A stretch of 64,000 nt of DNA from Nocardiopsis sp. FIRDI 009. GTDB lineage: Bacteria > Actinomycetota > Actinomycetes > Streptosporangiales > Streptosporangiaceae. The stretch spans positions 45,314-109,313 of the forward strand of contig NZ_QPNC01000031.1 in the NCBI RefSeq assembly GCF_003386285.1. The letters are read 5' to 3'. Under the pieces are notes generated by a model. That model worked only from the letters and a program-made list of their open reading frames with translations, did not search any database and was not told the DNA's origin. The translations under genes were made by a program, and so were the position numbers. Shown piece by piece: positions 1-7,237 of the stretch. Every line of letters begins with the position of its first letter. Position 1 is the stretch's first letter.

Positions 1-2
1 GC

Positions 3-269
3 AAAGAGGTGATGAACCTGCGGAACCTGTTCCCGGACAAGGTCGCGCTCCGGCTGGACGAGGCATCGCAGGTGGACATGATCCTTGGGGAAGGTGCTCG
101 GGACCGTGGGGCGAACGCGCATCTGATCGACCCGGGGCTTGCCGGGGTGGGCTACGTCCGGATGGAGGGCTCCCCGGCACCGGTACGGGTGCGGGCGGCG
201 TACGTGTCCGACGACGACATCACCGCCATGACCGACGCTTACGGATCTGAGCCTTGGGAGGTGGAGTGA
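3..269 (+). CDS. TraB/FtsK-SpoIIIE-type DNA translocase, C-terminal fragment
   Basis: Only the last 88 codons are visible; the frame is open to the window edge, so the gene starts upstream. The text NLFPDKVALRLDE, followed by QVDMILGEGARDRGA and a GVGYVR segment, is the end of the FtsK/SpoIIIE-like motor domain of actinomycete conjugation proteins. Family members are hexameric membrane ATPases that pump double-stranded plasmid DNA between mycelia. The terminal VRAAYVSDDDI stretch is also typical of these translocases. An internal GTG/ATG at 9-14 lies in frame but is not a real start. The stop at 267-269 overlaps the 3' end of a convergent small gene. An ATG at 269 overlapping the stop opens a rightward frame that I consider a shadow. 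Confidence 0.85.
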   Translation, partial: KEVMNLRNLFPDKVALRLDEASQVDMILGEGARDRGANAHLIDPGLAGVGYVRMEGSPAPVRVRAAYVSDDDITAMTDAYGSEPWEVE

Positions 270-433
270 TGACCGCGTTTGCGTCGGTACCACTCAGTCC
301 ACAGGATCACCAGCGCGAACCAAACTCCCGCCCCGGCGAGTGCTGCCAACAGACCAACGTGGATCGACAGCATCCCGGACAGCAGCATCCCTGGGAAGCT
401 CGCCCAGAACATGAGGCGTTGCGGTGTGTCCAT
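239..433 (-). CDS. Small two-helix membrane protein, copy 1 of a tandem trio
   Basis: A 64-residue protein with two hydrophobic stretches (about residues 10-28 and 29-46) followed by a basic WYRRKRGHH tail. It is the last of three small membrane-protein genes that run leftward between traB and the replication gene. I do not recognise a family. Its start lies in a 50-bp segment repeated 240 bp upstream, in front of the next gene of the trio, which suggests tandem duplication. The 3' end overlaps the end of traB by 31 bp, tail to tail. Small membrane proteins in this position of actinomycete elements are often spread (Spd) functions; that role here is a guess from location. Confidence 0.55.
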   Translation of the reverse strand: MDTPQRLMFWASFPGMLLSGMLSIHVGLLAALAGAGVWFALVILWTEWYRRKRGHHSTSQGSDP

Positions 434-480
434 GACGAAACCCTAGATCGACGTCAGATGGTTCTACAGGGCGGACCCTT
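431..480. repeat. Direct repeat copy A spanning a gene junction
   Basis: About 41 of 50 positions match copy B at 671-720. The copy covers the start codon of one small membrane gene, the short gap and the TAG stop of the next. Shared blocks include CATGACGAAACCC and CTACAGGGCGGAC. It is the footprint of a tandem gene duplication. Confidence 0.8.
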
Positions 481-673
481 CATCGGATGGAGGGGCCTCA
501 TGATCCTGCGCTCTACGCATTCGCCGAGTGACCATGAACGCGGTGATCAGGACCAGACCGCAAATGCCGATCCAGACCAACTGGGCAGTCTCGCTCCCGT
601 AAGCAAGCAGAACCATCCAGATCAGGTACGGCAGAACCGTCATGGCTACACGGAACACATCGGATCTGTTCAT
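464..673 (-). CDS. Small two-helix membrane protein, copy 2 of a tandem trio
   Basis: A 69-residue protein with hydrophobic segments around residues 9-27 and 31-49 and a basic VTRRMRRAQ stretch before an acidic C-terminus ending PPSDEGSAL. The next upstream gene ends with the similar PPPAEESAL, and the gene junctions on both sides are copies of one 50-bp repeat, so the two genes look like duplicated and diverged paralogues. Start ATG at 673 and stop TAG at 464-466 both lie inside the repeats. Function unknown; the membrane topology and location in a conjugative element suggest a transfer, spread or exclusion role, which is an inference. Confidence 0.55.
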   Translation of the reverse strand: MNRSDVFRVAMTVLPYLIWMVLLAYGSETAQLVWIGICGLVLITAFMVTRRMRRAQDHEAPPSDEGSAL

Positions 674-720
674 GACGAAACCCCAGATCGGTTGCAGGTG
701 GGCCTACAGGGCGGACTCTT
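671..720. repeat. Direct repeat copy B spanning a gene junction
   Basis: Second copy of the 50-bp unit at 431-480, exactly 240 bp away and about 80 percent identical. It carries the start of the middle small membrane gene and the stop of the rightmost one. Confidence 0.8.
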
Positions 721-955
721 CTGCTGGGGGAGGGGTGGCTTGATGTTCACGCTGCGCAAGCCGCTGTTTCCGGTACTCCCAGAGGTTGACTACCAGCCCG
801 GTCGCTGTGAAGAACAAGGCCATCCATGTGCTCGGGGGAGCACTCTGGTTGTTGCTCCAACAGATCGCGATGTGCGCCACCGAGAGGACGACACCGAACA
901 GGCACAGGAGTGCCTGCACCCAAAGAGGCACCTCACGCTTGAGCAACTTCTTCAT
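704..955 (-). CDS. Small two-helix membrane protein, copy 3 of a tandem trio
   Basis: An 83-residue protein starting MKKLLKREVP, with hydrophobic segments at about residues 10-31 and 42-58, a basic WEYRKQRLAQRE stretch and an acidic ending that matches its neighbour. I chose ATG 955, preceded by AGGA 10 nt upstream, over the much longer upstream-extended frame, which would run through the replication gene. It is first of the leftward trio and would share a promoter region with the divergent rep gene. No family recognised. A rightward open frame (269-1015) covers all three genes but its translation is low-complexity and unconvincing. Confidence 0.5.
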   Translation of the reverse strand: MKKLLKREVPLWVQALLCLFGVVLSVAHIAICWSNNQSAPPSTWMALFFTATGLVVNLWEYRKQRLAQREHQATPPPAEESAL

Positions 956-995
956 CGAGTCGGGGTCCTGACTGCGGGGTTGTGGGGGTGGGTTG

Positions 996-2678
996 ATGCC
1001 GACTCCTACCGGTAAGTCGACCCGTGCCGAACGGCTCGCGCAACCCCTGGCCCGTGAGGTGGCTGAACAGGTCGCCGCTGACCACGGGGTGTGCATCCGC
1101 CCGGTGTCCCTTCGACGCACCGACATCGCCACCGGTGCCACCGAAATCGTGGACGTCCCGTGCGGGTCCACCCTCGAATCCCGCTGCCCCGCCTGCGCGA
1201 GGCGGAAACGGTCTCTGCGGCGCACTCAGTGCGAAGAGGGCTGGCACCTGGCCGCCGAACCGGTGGTGGAGCCTGACCCGCCGTCCGAGGTGCAACGGGC
1301 CTGGGTGGAACAGCGGGCCGTGGTCACCGCTGAACGGGAACGGCTCGCCACGTCCGGGGAGGCCTCGGCGGAGGACCTGGCTCGCCTGGACGCTGCGATT
1401 TCGGACCTGGACGAGGAGATCAACGCGTCCGGTCTCCGGGGCTCAGTCACCCGCTCGGGCGCCTCGCCGGGGTCGCGTCGGGTCCGCTCGACTCGTCGTC
1501 GCCAGGATGCCCCGGACCTCCCGAAGCGACCCATGACCCGCAAGACGGTCGGACGGGCCTACACCGACCCCAACACCGGCCAGATCTTCCGGCCGTCGCT
1601 GTTCATCACGCTCACCCTCGACTCCTACGGGCGGGTGAAGACGGACGGGACCCCGGTCGACCCGACCACGTACGACTACCGGCGGGCGGCTCGGGACGCC
1701 ATCCACTTCTCCAAGCTCGTGGACCGGTTCGTGCAGAACCTCCGACGGGTAGCCGGGTTCGATGTGCAGTACTTCGCGGCCGTCGAACCGCAACGGCGTC
1801 TGGCTCCGCACCTGCACATGGCCACCCGAGGCACGATCCCCCGGGCCGAGCTGCGACAGGTGGCCGCCGCGACCTACCACCAAGTGTGGTGGCCCAACGC
1901 TGACCGTGTCGTCTTCGAAGGCGACCACCTGCCGGTGTGGGACGAGGCGACTGGTGTCTATGTCGACCCGTCGACAGGCCAACTCCTGCCCACATGGGAT
2001 GAGGCTCTGGACGCCCTGGACGAGGATCCCGACGCCGAACCCCATCACGTGGTGCGGTTCGGTCGACAAGTCGACGCCAAGGGGGTCGTGGCGGGCTCGG
2101 CGGACGCTGACCGGTGTGTGCGCTACCTGGCGAAGTACCTGACGAAGGACATCGCTGAGTGCCACGAGGTCGAAACGATCTCGCAGGAACAGCACGTGGA
2201 CCGGTTGTTGGACGCGTTACGGTTCGAACCGTGCTCGCCCCGGTGCGCGAACTGGCTCCGCTACGGGATCCAGCCCCAGGACGCCAAGGCGGGGCTCCGT
2301 CCGGGGTTCTGCCGGTCCAAGGCGCACCGTCGCGAACACCTCGGCTACGCGGGCCGCCGCGTCCTGGTCTCCCGCAAGTGGTCGGGCAAGACCCTCGCCG
2401 ACCACAAGGCGGACCGGCTGGCCTGGGTCCTGGACGCCCTCGGCATTGACCCGAACAACGAGGGCCAAGAGGACGAGAACGATCCCCGCTCACCGGTGCC
2501 GACCTCGGTGAACTCCGGCCGGTTCGCGTGGGAACTGGCCCTACCCACCGATCCGGACGTGGCTCCCCGCGAACGCCGCCTGCTCCGGGCGGTGGGCGAG
2601 TCCCTCAAACGCCGCGCCCAACTCGACGCGGCACGGCAGAACGATCTTTCGGCAACTCCAGAGACGAGGGCCGCATGA
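996..2678 (+). CDS. RepSA-like replication initiator of the element
   Basis: A 560-residue protein. Early cysteines at about 56, 64, 67 and 79 (a CPAC motif) resemble the zinc-binding region of RepSA-family initiators. FITLTL at about 203-208 and PHLHMATRG at about 271-279 match the conserved motifs of HUH-type rolling-circle initiators, and a later RYLAKYLTKD segment probably holds the catalytic tyrosine. Members nick the plus origin of excised actinomycete elements to start rolling-circle replication. The ATG at 996 is preferred over TTG 993; it follows a purine-rich GGGGGTGGG run. The gene overlaps the downstream xis start by four bases (ATGA), so initiator, Xis and integrase are probably co-expressed. 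Confidence 0.85.
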   Translation: MPTPTGKSTRAERLAQPLAREVAEQVAADHGVCIRPVSLRRTDIATGATEIVDVPCGSTLESRCPACARRKRSLRRTQCEEGWHLAAEPVVEPDPPSEVQRAWVEQRAVVTAERERLATSGEASAEDLARLDAAISDLDEEINASGLRGSVTRSGASPGSRRVRSTRRRQDAPDLPKRPMTRKTVGRAYTDPNTGQIFRPSLFITLTLDSYGRVKTDGTPVDPTTYDYRRAARDAIHFSKLVDRFVQNLRRVAGFDVQYFAAVEPQRRLAPHLHMATRGTIPRAELRQVAAATYHQVWWPNADRVVFEGDHLPVWDEATGVYVDPSTGQLLPTWDEALDALDEDPDAEPHHVVRFGRQVDAKGVVAGSADADRCVRYLAKYLTKDIAECHEVETISQEQHVDRLLDALRFEPCSPRCANWLRYGIQPQDAKAGLRPGFCRSKAHRREHLGYAGRRVLVSRKWSGKTLADHKADRLAWVLDALGIDPNNEGQEDENDPRSPVPTSVNSGRFAWELALPTDPDVAPRERRLLRAVGESLKRRAQLDAARQNDLSATPETRAA

Positions 2679-2878
2679 CCCCCACAGCAACTACTTCGAC
2701 CGCCCCCAACCCTCGTACCGCGCTGTGGTCGGTGAAGGACACCGCTGCCTTCCTCCGGGTGCCCGCGAAGACGCTCTACGAGTGGCGGTACAAGGGCGAC
2801 GGTCCGCCCTCTCACCGTGTCGGTCGGTACGTGCGCTACCTTCCGGACGAGGTCCACGCCTGGGTCCGATCCCAGTAA
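2675..2878 (+). CDS. xis: Excisionase-like MerR/BldC-type helix-turn-helix protein
   Basis: A 67-residue protein with one winged helix-turn-helix domain: LWSVKDTAAFLRVPAKTLYE is the first part, followed by a basic YKGDGPPSHRVGRYVRY wing. This is the usual Xis of pSAM2-like elements, a DNA-bending recombination directionality factor that works with the integrase to excise the element. The ATG at 2675 overlaps the rep stop (ATGA), indicating translational coupling. The integrase follows after 24 nt. The family identity is clear; that it directs excision rather than only regulating int is inferred from context. Confidence 0.85.
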   Translation: MTPTATTSTAPNPRTALWSVKDTAAFLRVPAKTLYEWRYKGDGPPSHRVGRYVRYLPDEVHAWVRSQ

Positions 2879-2902
2879 CCCCTACCTGGAAGGAAACCCC
2901 TG

Positions 2903-4102
2903 ATGGCTCGCGCGTGGGTCTACGACCGCACGAAAGACAAGGCGTACAACGAGGCCGTGAAGAAGGCCAAGGACGCCAAACGCACACCGCCCGCCCGGTG
3001 GTGGGTTCGCTACTACAACCCGGCTGGCCAGCTGAAGAGTGGCGGCACGTTCCACAAGAAACCGGACGCGGAGAAGAAGCAGACCGAGATCGAGAACAGC
3101 CTTCACGAGGGCACGTACCGCAACCCGCAGGATGCCAAGGTCACCTTCGGCTCGATGGCTGAGAAGTGGCTGACTACCCGAACGGACATCAAGCGCTCGA
3201 CGTGGTGGCAGTACCGCGCGGTCCTGGACAACCACGTCCTACCCCGGTGGGCGGACCTTCCTCTTTCGGCAATCCACAACGAGGACATCGCGGTGTGGGT
3301 GGCGCAACTCCAGAAGCCGCGGGACGAGGGCGGGAGCAATCTCGGGGCCTCCCAGACGCGGCACGCTCACGTGGTGCTGTCGATGGTCCTGGGCTGGTGC
3401 GTCCCTCGCCGCATCCCGTTCAACCCGGCCAAGGGTGTCCCGCTCCCCAAGCCCAGCGAGGCCGAACACGTCTACCTCGACCACGGCCAGGTGGAGGCGC
3501 TGGCGAACGCCTCCCTGACGCTGCGCACGAAGTACGGGCAGGAACTCGCATCGGCCAAGGTGAGCCGGGCGCTCATCCTGCTTCTCGCCTACACCGGCAT
3601 GCGGTGGAGTGAGGCCGCGGCCCTTCGCGTCGGCAGGGTGGACCTGGACAAGAGACGGGTCCGGGTCGTCGTCACCTTCGCGGAGGTGGACGGCAAGCTG
3701 GTCGAGCAACCTCCGAAGAACGGCAAGTTCCGGACCGTTCCCATTCCCAAGTCCCTCGTGCCCGAGCTGCGACCGTTCGTCGACGGGCGACCGGATGACG
3801 CGCTGGTCTTCACGACCAGGCGGGGCGCTTCGCTCCGTATCCGGAACTGGCGGAACCGTGAGTTCGCCTTGGCGGTGAAGGCGGCCAAGCTCGACGGCCT
3901 GGGCCTGACGCCCCACAAGCTCCGGCACACCGCCGCGTCGCTCGCCATCGCGGCCGGTGCCGACGTGAAGGTGGTCCAAGCGATGCTCGGTCACAAGACC
4001 GCGACCATGACCCTGGATAGGTATGGCCACCTGTTCCCGGACCGCCTGGACGAGGTGGCCGATGCGATGGACGAGGCCCGTCGGCAGGTCCTCGCCGCCT
4101 GA
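2903..4102 (+). CDS. int: Tyrosine site-specific integrase
   Basis: A 399-residue phage-type integrase. The N-terminal Arm-binding region is followed by a SAM-like core-binding domain (about 78-185) and the catalytic domain. The active-site set is complete: R234 in TGMRWSEA, a candidate K276, H338 and R341 in TPHKLRHTAA, H364 in LGHK and the nucleophile Y374 in LDRYGHLF. It recombines the element's attP with a tRNA-borne attB. An AAGGAAA-type site precedes the ATG at 2903. It ends 125 bp from the 3' end of a convergent tRNA-Ser gene, the expected position for int in an element integrated there. Confidence 0.95.
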   Translation: MARAWVYDRTKDKAYNEAVKKAKDAKRTPPARWWVRYYNPAGQLKSGGTFHKKPDAEKKQTEIENSLHEGTYRNPQDAKVTFGSMAEKWLTTRTDIKRSTWWQYRAVLDNHVLPRWADLPLSAIHNEDIAVWVAQLQKPRDEGGSNLGASQTRHAHVVLSMVLGWCVPRRIPFNPAKGVPLPKPSEAEHVYLDHGQVEALANASLTLRTKYGQELASAKVSRALILLLAYTGMRWSEAAALRVGRVDLDKRRVRVVVTFAEVDGKLVEQPPKNGKFRTVPIPKSLVPELRPFVDGRPDDALVFTTRRGASLRIRNWRNREFALAVKAAKLDGLGLTPHKLRHTAASLAIAAGADVKVVQAMLGHKTATMTLDRYGHLFPDRLDEVADAMDEARRQVLAA

Positions 4103-4114
4103 AGGCGCGAACGA

Positions 4115-4180
4115 CGAAGGCCGGTGGTTCCTCGGCCCGTGTGCGATAAATGTGCAACGGACCCGGACCACCGGCCTTCG
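4115..4180 (+). terminator. Long inverted repeat downstream of int
   Basis: Fourteen-base perfect arms (CGAAGGCCGGTGGT at 4115-4128 and its complement at 4167-4180) flank a 38-nt loop. It lies between the integrase stop and the convergent tRNA and could terminate transcription from either side. It could also be part of the attachment region. Confidence 0.6.
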
Positions 4181-4226
4181 GTGTCTTCGCCGCGAGTCGC
4201 TGACCTGCGGCGACTCACGGTTTCGG

Positions 4227-4315
4227 CGGAGGGTGTGGGATTTGAACCCACGAAGTCCCGTCAAGGACTTGGTGCTTTTCAAGAGCACTGCACTCGGCCG
4301 CTATGCGAACCCTCC
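4227..4315 (-). tRNA. tRNA-Ser (anticodon UGA), probable integration target
   Basis: Read on the minus strand, the 7-bp acceptor stem GGAGGGT/ACCCTCC, a D-arm, the anticodon stem GTGCT/AGCAC with loop CTTGAAA (anticodon TGA), a long variable arm typical of serine tRNAs, and a GTGGG-TTCAAAT-CCCAC T-arm all fold correctly. The discriminator is G at 4227; CCA is not encoded. The gene looks intact, so the integrated element restores its 3' end. Confidence 0.95.
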
Positions 4316-4432
4316 TGGGGGAGAGCTGGTCTCCGCCAGTCATGTTAGGGCATGGCCCGTGAATCCACACCCCGGTATGTTCGCGCCCCCGACGCCGGGA
4401 GTGCGGGCGTCGGGGACGGCGCGAGCGGTGGG

Positions 4433-5557
4433 TCAGCCGGTGAGGGACTCCCAGCGGCCGGCCAGGGCGGCGCGGCCGGTGTCGGTGAGGGAGCCGAGGA
4501 CGTGCAGGCGGGCCATGCCGCCGTCAGGGAAGACGTCCGTGCGGACGTGGGTCACGGTGACCGGGGAGTCGAGCAGGAACCGGTGGGCGCTGTCCGGCTG
4601 GAGCTTGGTGCGGCCCACGATCTCGAACCAGGTCTCCGGGTCGGTCTCCGCGTCGCAGCCGAGGATGGTCACCCACCCGGCGGAGTTGCCCTTCAGATAG
4701 GCGGTGTCCAGCTCGATGGCGCGGACCGACGCCTGCGCGGTGAGGCGGAAGCGCACCCAGTCGTTGTCCTTGTCCCGGCGACGCCGGTTCTCCCAGCCGT
4801 CGTCCATCTTGGCGGAGCGGCCCGGGGCGATGATGTTCTCCGGCGGTGAGTAGAACCGGTCGGAGGCGTCCTCGACCAGACCGCCGTTGACCAGGGCGGC
4901 CACGTCGAAGCTGTCCAGCGCGGCGAGCCAGGCGGGGTCGGCGACCGGTTCGCCGTACACGCGCAGGCGGGCCACACCGCCGTCGGGGAACTGCTTGAGC
5001 CGCAGGTGCGTCCAGCGGCGCTCCCGGGTGACCTCGAAGTCGTTGGCGGCGTGCCCGTACACGTGGGTGCGGGGCACGATCTCGGTCCACTCGGCGGCGA
5101 GGAGTTCCTCGGTGGAGGGCGTTCCCGCCAGGTGCGTGGCCTCGACGCTGACCTCGGTCGGGTGGTTGCCGCGGAAGTGCGCGGTGTCCACCACCAGGCC
5201 CCGGATGACACCGGGCAGGCCGAGGCGGACCAGGGCCCAGTCGTGGTCGTCGCTGGTCGGGTGCGGCTGTTCGGCGCTCACACCGCGGCGGCGGCGGGTC
5301 TCCCACCCGTCCATGACCTTGCCCTTGTGGCCGAAGGCCTCGGGGTCGAACACGGCGGGCTCGGGCTTGAGCAGGTTCTCCCGCTCGGCGAAGAACTCGT
5401 CGTTGGCGGCGACGACACCGCCCCCCAGTCGGCGATCGGCGAGGTCGACGAGGGTGGAGAAGTCACGCTTGGCGGAGCGGTAGTCCGCGTAGGGGTCCCC
5501 GCCCTGGTACGGCTGGGCGTTGAAGGCACGCGGATCGACGGGGGCTGGTGCGGTCAT
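4433..5557 (-). CDS. alc: Allantoicase
   Basis: A 374-residue protein built from two similar allantoicase domains (about 30-195 and 205-370). Each contains a GKVMDGWETRRRR- or AKMDDGWENRRRR-type segment followed by DHDWALVRLG or DNDWVRFRLT, the hallmark of the family. Allantoicase hydrolyses allantoate to ureidoglycolate and urea in cytosolic purine catabolism. The ATG at 5557 has a TCAGGAGAGAC ribosome-binding site. No other ureide gene is beside it; a LysR regulator lies 87 bp upstream in the same direction and may control it. It is the first chromosomal gene beyond the tRNA that carries the integrated element. Confidence 0.93.
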   Translation of the reverse strand: MTAPAPVDPRAFNAQPYQGGDPYADYRSAKRDFSTLVDLADRRLGGGVVAANDEFFAERENLLKPEPAVFDPEAFGHKGKVMDGWETRRRRGVSAEQPHPTSDDHDWALVRLGLPGVIRGLVVDTAHFRGNHPTEVSVEATHLAGTPSTEELLAAEWTEIVPRTHVYGHAANDFEVTRERRWTHLRLKQFPDGGVARLRVYGEPVADPAWLAALDSFDVAALVNGGLVEDASDRFYSPPENIIAPGRSAKMDDGWENRRRRDKDNDWVRFRLTAQASVRAIELDTAYLKGNSAGWVTILGCDAETDPETWFEIVGRTKLQPDSAHRFLLDSPVTVTHVRTDVFPDGGMARLHVLGSLTDTGRAALAGRWESLTG

Positions 5558-5644
5558 GTCTCTCCTGAGAGTCGGTGAAGGCTGACCCTTTCAGACTCGC
5601 AGGGGAAAACAGTCACGTCCATCGAAACTTTCTGCTCAATCTGT

Positions 5645-6556
5645 TCAGGAGGACTGAACATTAGCGGCGGCCTCGCCCAGGGCGCGGGTGACCAGGGCGA
5701 TCCAGGGGCGTTCACGCGCCCCGGAGCGGACGGCGGAGACCACGTGTCGGCGCGGCTGGTCGGCGGCCAGCACCCGGAGCGCGACGCCGGGGGTCCGGCC
5801 GGCGGCGGCCAGCCGAGGGATCAGCGCGACGCCCAGCCCGGCGGCGACCATGTCGAGGATGGCCCGCCAGTCGGCCGCCACGTGCGCCTGTTCCGGAACG
5901 AACCCCGCCTGGGCGCACGCGGCGACGGTGATGTCCCGCCAGGGGCCCGCGTCGCCGTAGATCCACGGCTCGTCGGCCAGGTCGGCCAGGCGGGGGCCGG
6001 GGGCGCTGGCCAGGCGGTGGTGGGCCGGCAGTGCCACGTCGAGGGGGTCGGTGAGCAGTTCGGTCCGGTCGAAGCGGCCGTCCTGACCGGTGGGAGCCTG
6101 GGCGGCGAGGGAGAGGCCGACGTCGATCTCCCCGGCCGAGAGCAGGTCGTAGACCTCGGCCGCGTCGGCCTGGTGCACCTTGACCGTCAGTCCCGGGTGG
6201 GCGCTGCGCAGGGCGCTGACCGCCGGGACCACGAGTCGCGGGATGGCCGTGGCGAAGGCGCCGACGCGCACGTGCCCGGCCTCCCCGCGGGCGAAGCCCT
6301 CCAGTTCGGCCTCGGCCCGTTCGAGCTGGGCGAGGACGATGTCGGTGTGGCGGAGCAGCACATGGGCGGCGTCGGTGAGGCGGACCCGGCGTCCGTGGGC
6401 CTCCAGCAGGGGGACGCCGGTCTGCGCGGACAGCGCGGAGAGCTGCTGGGACACGGCTGAGGGGGTCATCCGGAGCGCCTCGGCGGTGGCCCTGACGGTG
6501 CCGAGTTCGTCCAGGGTGCGCAGCACGCGCAGTTTGCGAAGGTCCCAGTCGGTCAT
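5645..6556 (-). CDS. LysR-family transcriptional regulator
   Basis: A 303-residue regulator. The N-terminal winged helix-turn-helix (LRKLRVLRTLDELGTVRATA, then TPSAVSQQLSALSAQTGVPL) is standard LysR, followed by the effector-binding domain from about residue 90 (GHVRVGAFATAIPRLVVPAV). LysR proteins sense a small metabolite and control neighbouring operons. It sits 87 bp upstream of and co-directional with allantoicase, and is divergent from the thioesterase gene. Control of ureide use is plausible but unproven; autoregulation from the shared 100-bp upstream region is likely. Confidence 0.92.
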   Translation of the reverse strand: MTDWDLRKLRVLRTLDELGTVRATAEALRMTPSAVSQQLSALSAQTGVPLLEAHGRRVRLTDAAHVLLRHTDIVLAQLERAEAELEGFARGEAGHVRVGAFATAIPRLVVPAVSALRSAHPGLTVKVHQADAAEVYDLLSAGEIDVGLSLAAQAPTGQDGRFDRTELLTDPLDVALPAHHRLASAPGPRLADLADEPWIYGDAGPWRDITVAACAQAGFVPEQAHVAADWRAILDMVAAGLGVALIPRLAAAGRTPGVALRVLAADQPRRHVVSAVRSGARERPWIALVTRALGEAAANVQSS

Positions 6557-6630
6557 CTCCCAGACCTACCATTCACGTGGGCTTAACGGAAAGTCCGTGG
6601 GGTGTGGGCCTTCCGGAGTGGCGCCACGAC

Positions 6631-6646
6631 GTTACTCGGGAGTAAC
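6631..6646. promoter_or_regulatory. Perfect palindrome upstream of the thioesterase gene
   Basis: GTTACT and AGTAAC arms around CGGG form a 16-bp palindrome that overlaps the only GGGAG near the start codon. Palindromes of this type are bound by TetR-family lipid regulators in actinobacteria, so it is probably a repressor operator. It sits between the divergent lysR and thioesterase genes. Confidence 0.6.
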
Positions 6647-6655
6647 ATTGACGCC

Positions 6656-7123
6656 ATGGCAAAGATGAACGCCGAGACGGCGGAGATGGTCAAGTCCGGA
6701 TTCCTGGCCGCGGTGCCCTTCGCCCGCACGCTCGGGGTCACCTTCACCGACCTCGACTTCGGCCGCGCCGTCATGCGCCTGCCCGACAACGCCGACCACC
6801 ACAACCACGTCGGCGGACCCCACGCCGGGGCCATGTTCACCCTGGCCGAGTCGGCCTCCGGGGCCATCGTCATCGGCACCTTCGGCGACCAGCTGGAGCG
6901 GGCCGTCCCGCTCGCCGTCAGCGCCGAGATCAGGTACCTCAAGCTCGCCATGGGCGACGTCACCGCCGAGGCCACGCTCGGGCGCTCCCGTGAGGAGATC
7001 GTCGCCGAACTGGACGAGGGCAAGCGGCCGGAGTTTCCGGTCGAGATCGAACTGCGCACCGACGACGGCACCGTCACCGGTCGGATGACGGTGGTGTGGA
7101 CGCTGCGCCCCAACAGGAAGTGA
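6656..7123 (+). CDS. Hotdog-fold thioesterase (PaaI/DUF4442-like)
   Basis: A 155-residue single-domain protein. The segment HHNHVGGPHAGAMFTLAESA (about 44-63) corresponds to the helix-bearing core of the hotdog fold, and the later ALVSAEIRYLK-like strand (here LAVSAEIRYLK) matches DUF4442/PaaI acyl-CoA thioesterases. Such enzymes hydrolyse acyl-CoA thioesters in the cytosol; the substrate is unknown. I chose ATG 6656 because the conserved domain starts just after it; an upstream in-frame extension to 6602 would run through a 16-bp operator-like palindrome. The gene stands alone and ends in a strong hairpin. Confidence 0.8.
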   Translation: MAKMNAETAEMVKSGFLAAVPFARTLGVTFTDLDFGRAVMRLPDNADHHNHVGGPHAGAMFTLAESASGAIVIGTFGDQLERAVPLAVSAEIRYLKLAMGDVTAEATLGRSREEIVAELDEGKRPEFPVEIELRTDDGTVTGRMTVVWTLRPNRK

Positions 7124-7144
7124 CCTGGTCCCACCCTGTCCCCT

Positions 7145-7177
7145 CGGCCCCGTCCGGACCGACCCCGGACGGGGCCG
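7145..7177 (+). terminator. Hairpin after the thioesterase gene
   Basis: Thirteen-base perfect arms (CGGCCCCGTCCGG and complement) around a 7-nt loop, 22 nt after the stop codon. No T-tract follows, as is common in actinomycetes. Confidence 0.7.
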
Positions 7178-7237
7178 TCGATTGTCGCCGCCGGTGGGTA
7201 CGTTCACGGTGAGCCACTTCGACGAGGAGGACCCGCC

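Larger units (their letters stand above)
1..4315. mobile_element. Right end of an actinomycete integrative and conjugative element at tRNA-Ser
   Basis: The order traB-like tail, small membrane genes, RepSA-like initiator, Xis, tyrosine integrase, then a tRNA gene is the classic layout of pSAM2-type actinomycete elements. The integrase stops at 4102 and the 3' end of a convergent tRNA-Ser gene begins at 4227, so the attachment site probably lies in the tRNA 3' half. Only one end is inside the window; the other att copy and the rest of the transfer genes must lie upstream of position 1. Replication and integration genes look intact, so the element may be functional. Confidence 0.85.

Noticed and set aside
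269..1015. 248-aa rightward ORF starting at an ATG overlapping the traB stop
   Set aside because: The translation is low-complexity and hydrophilic, and it covers three leftward genes with membrane-protein signatures and a repeated gene junction; likely a shadow.
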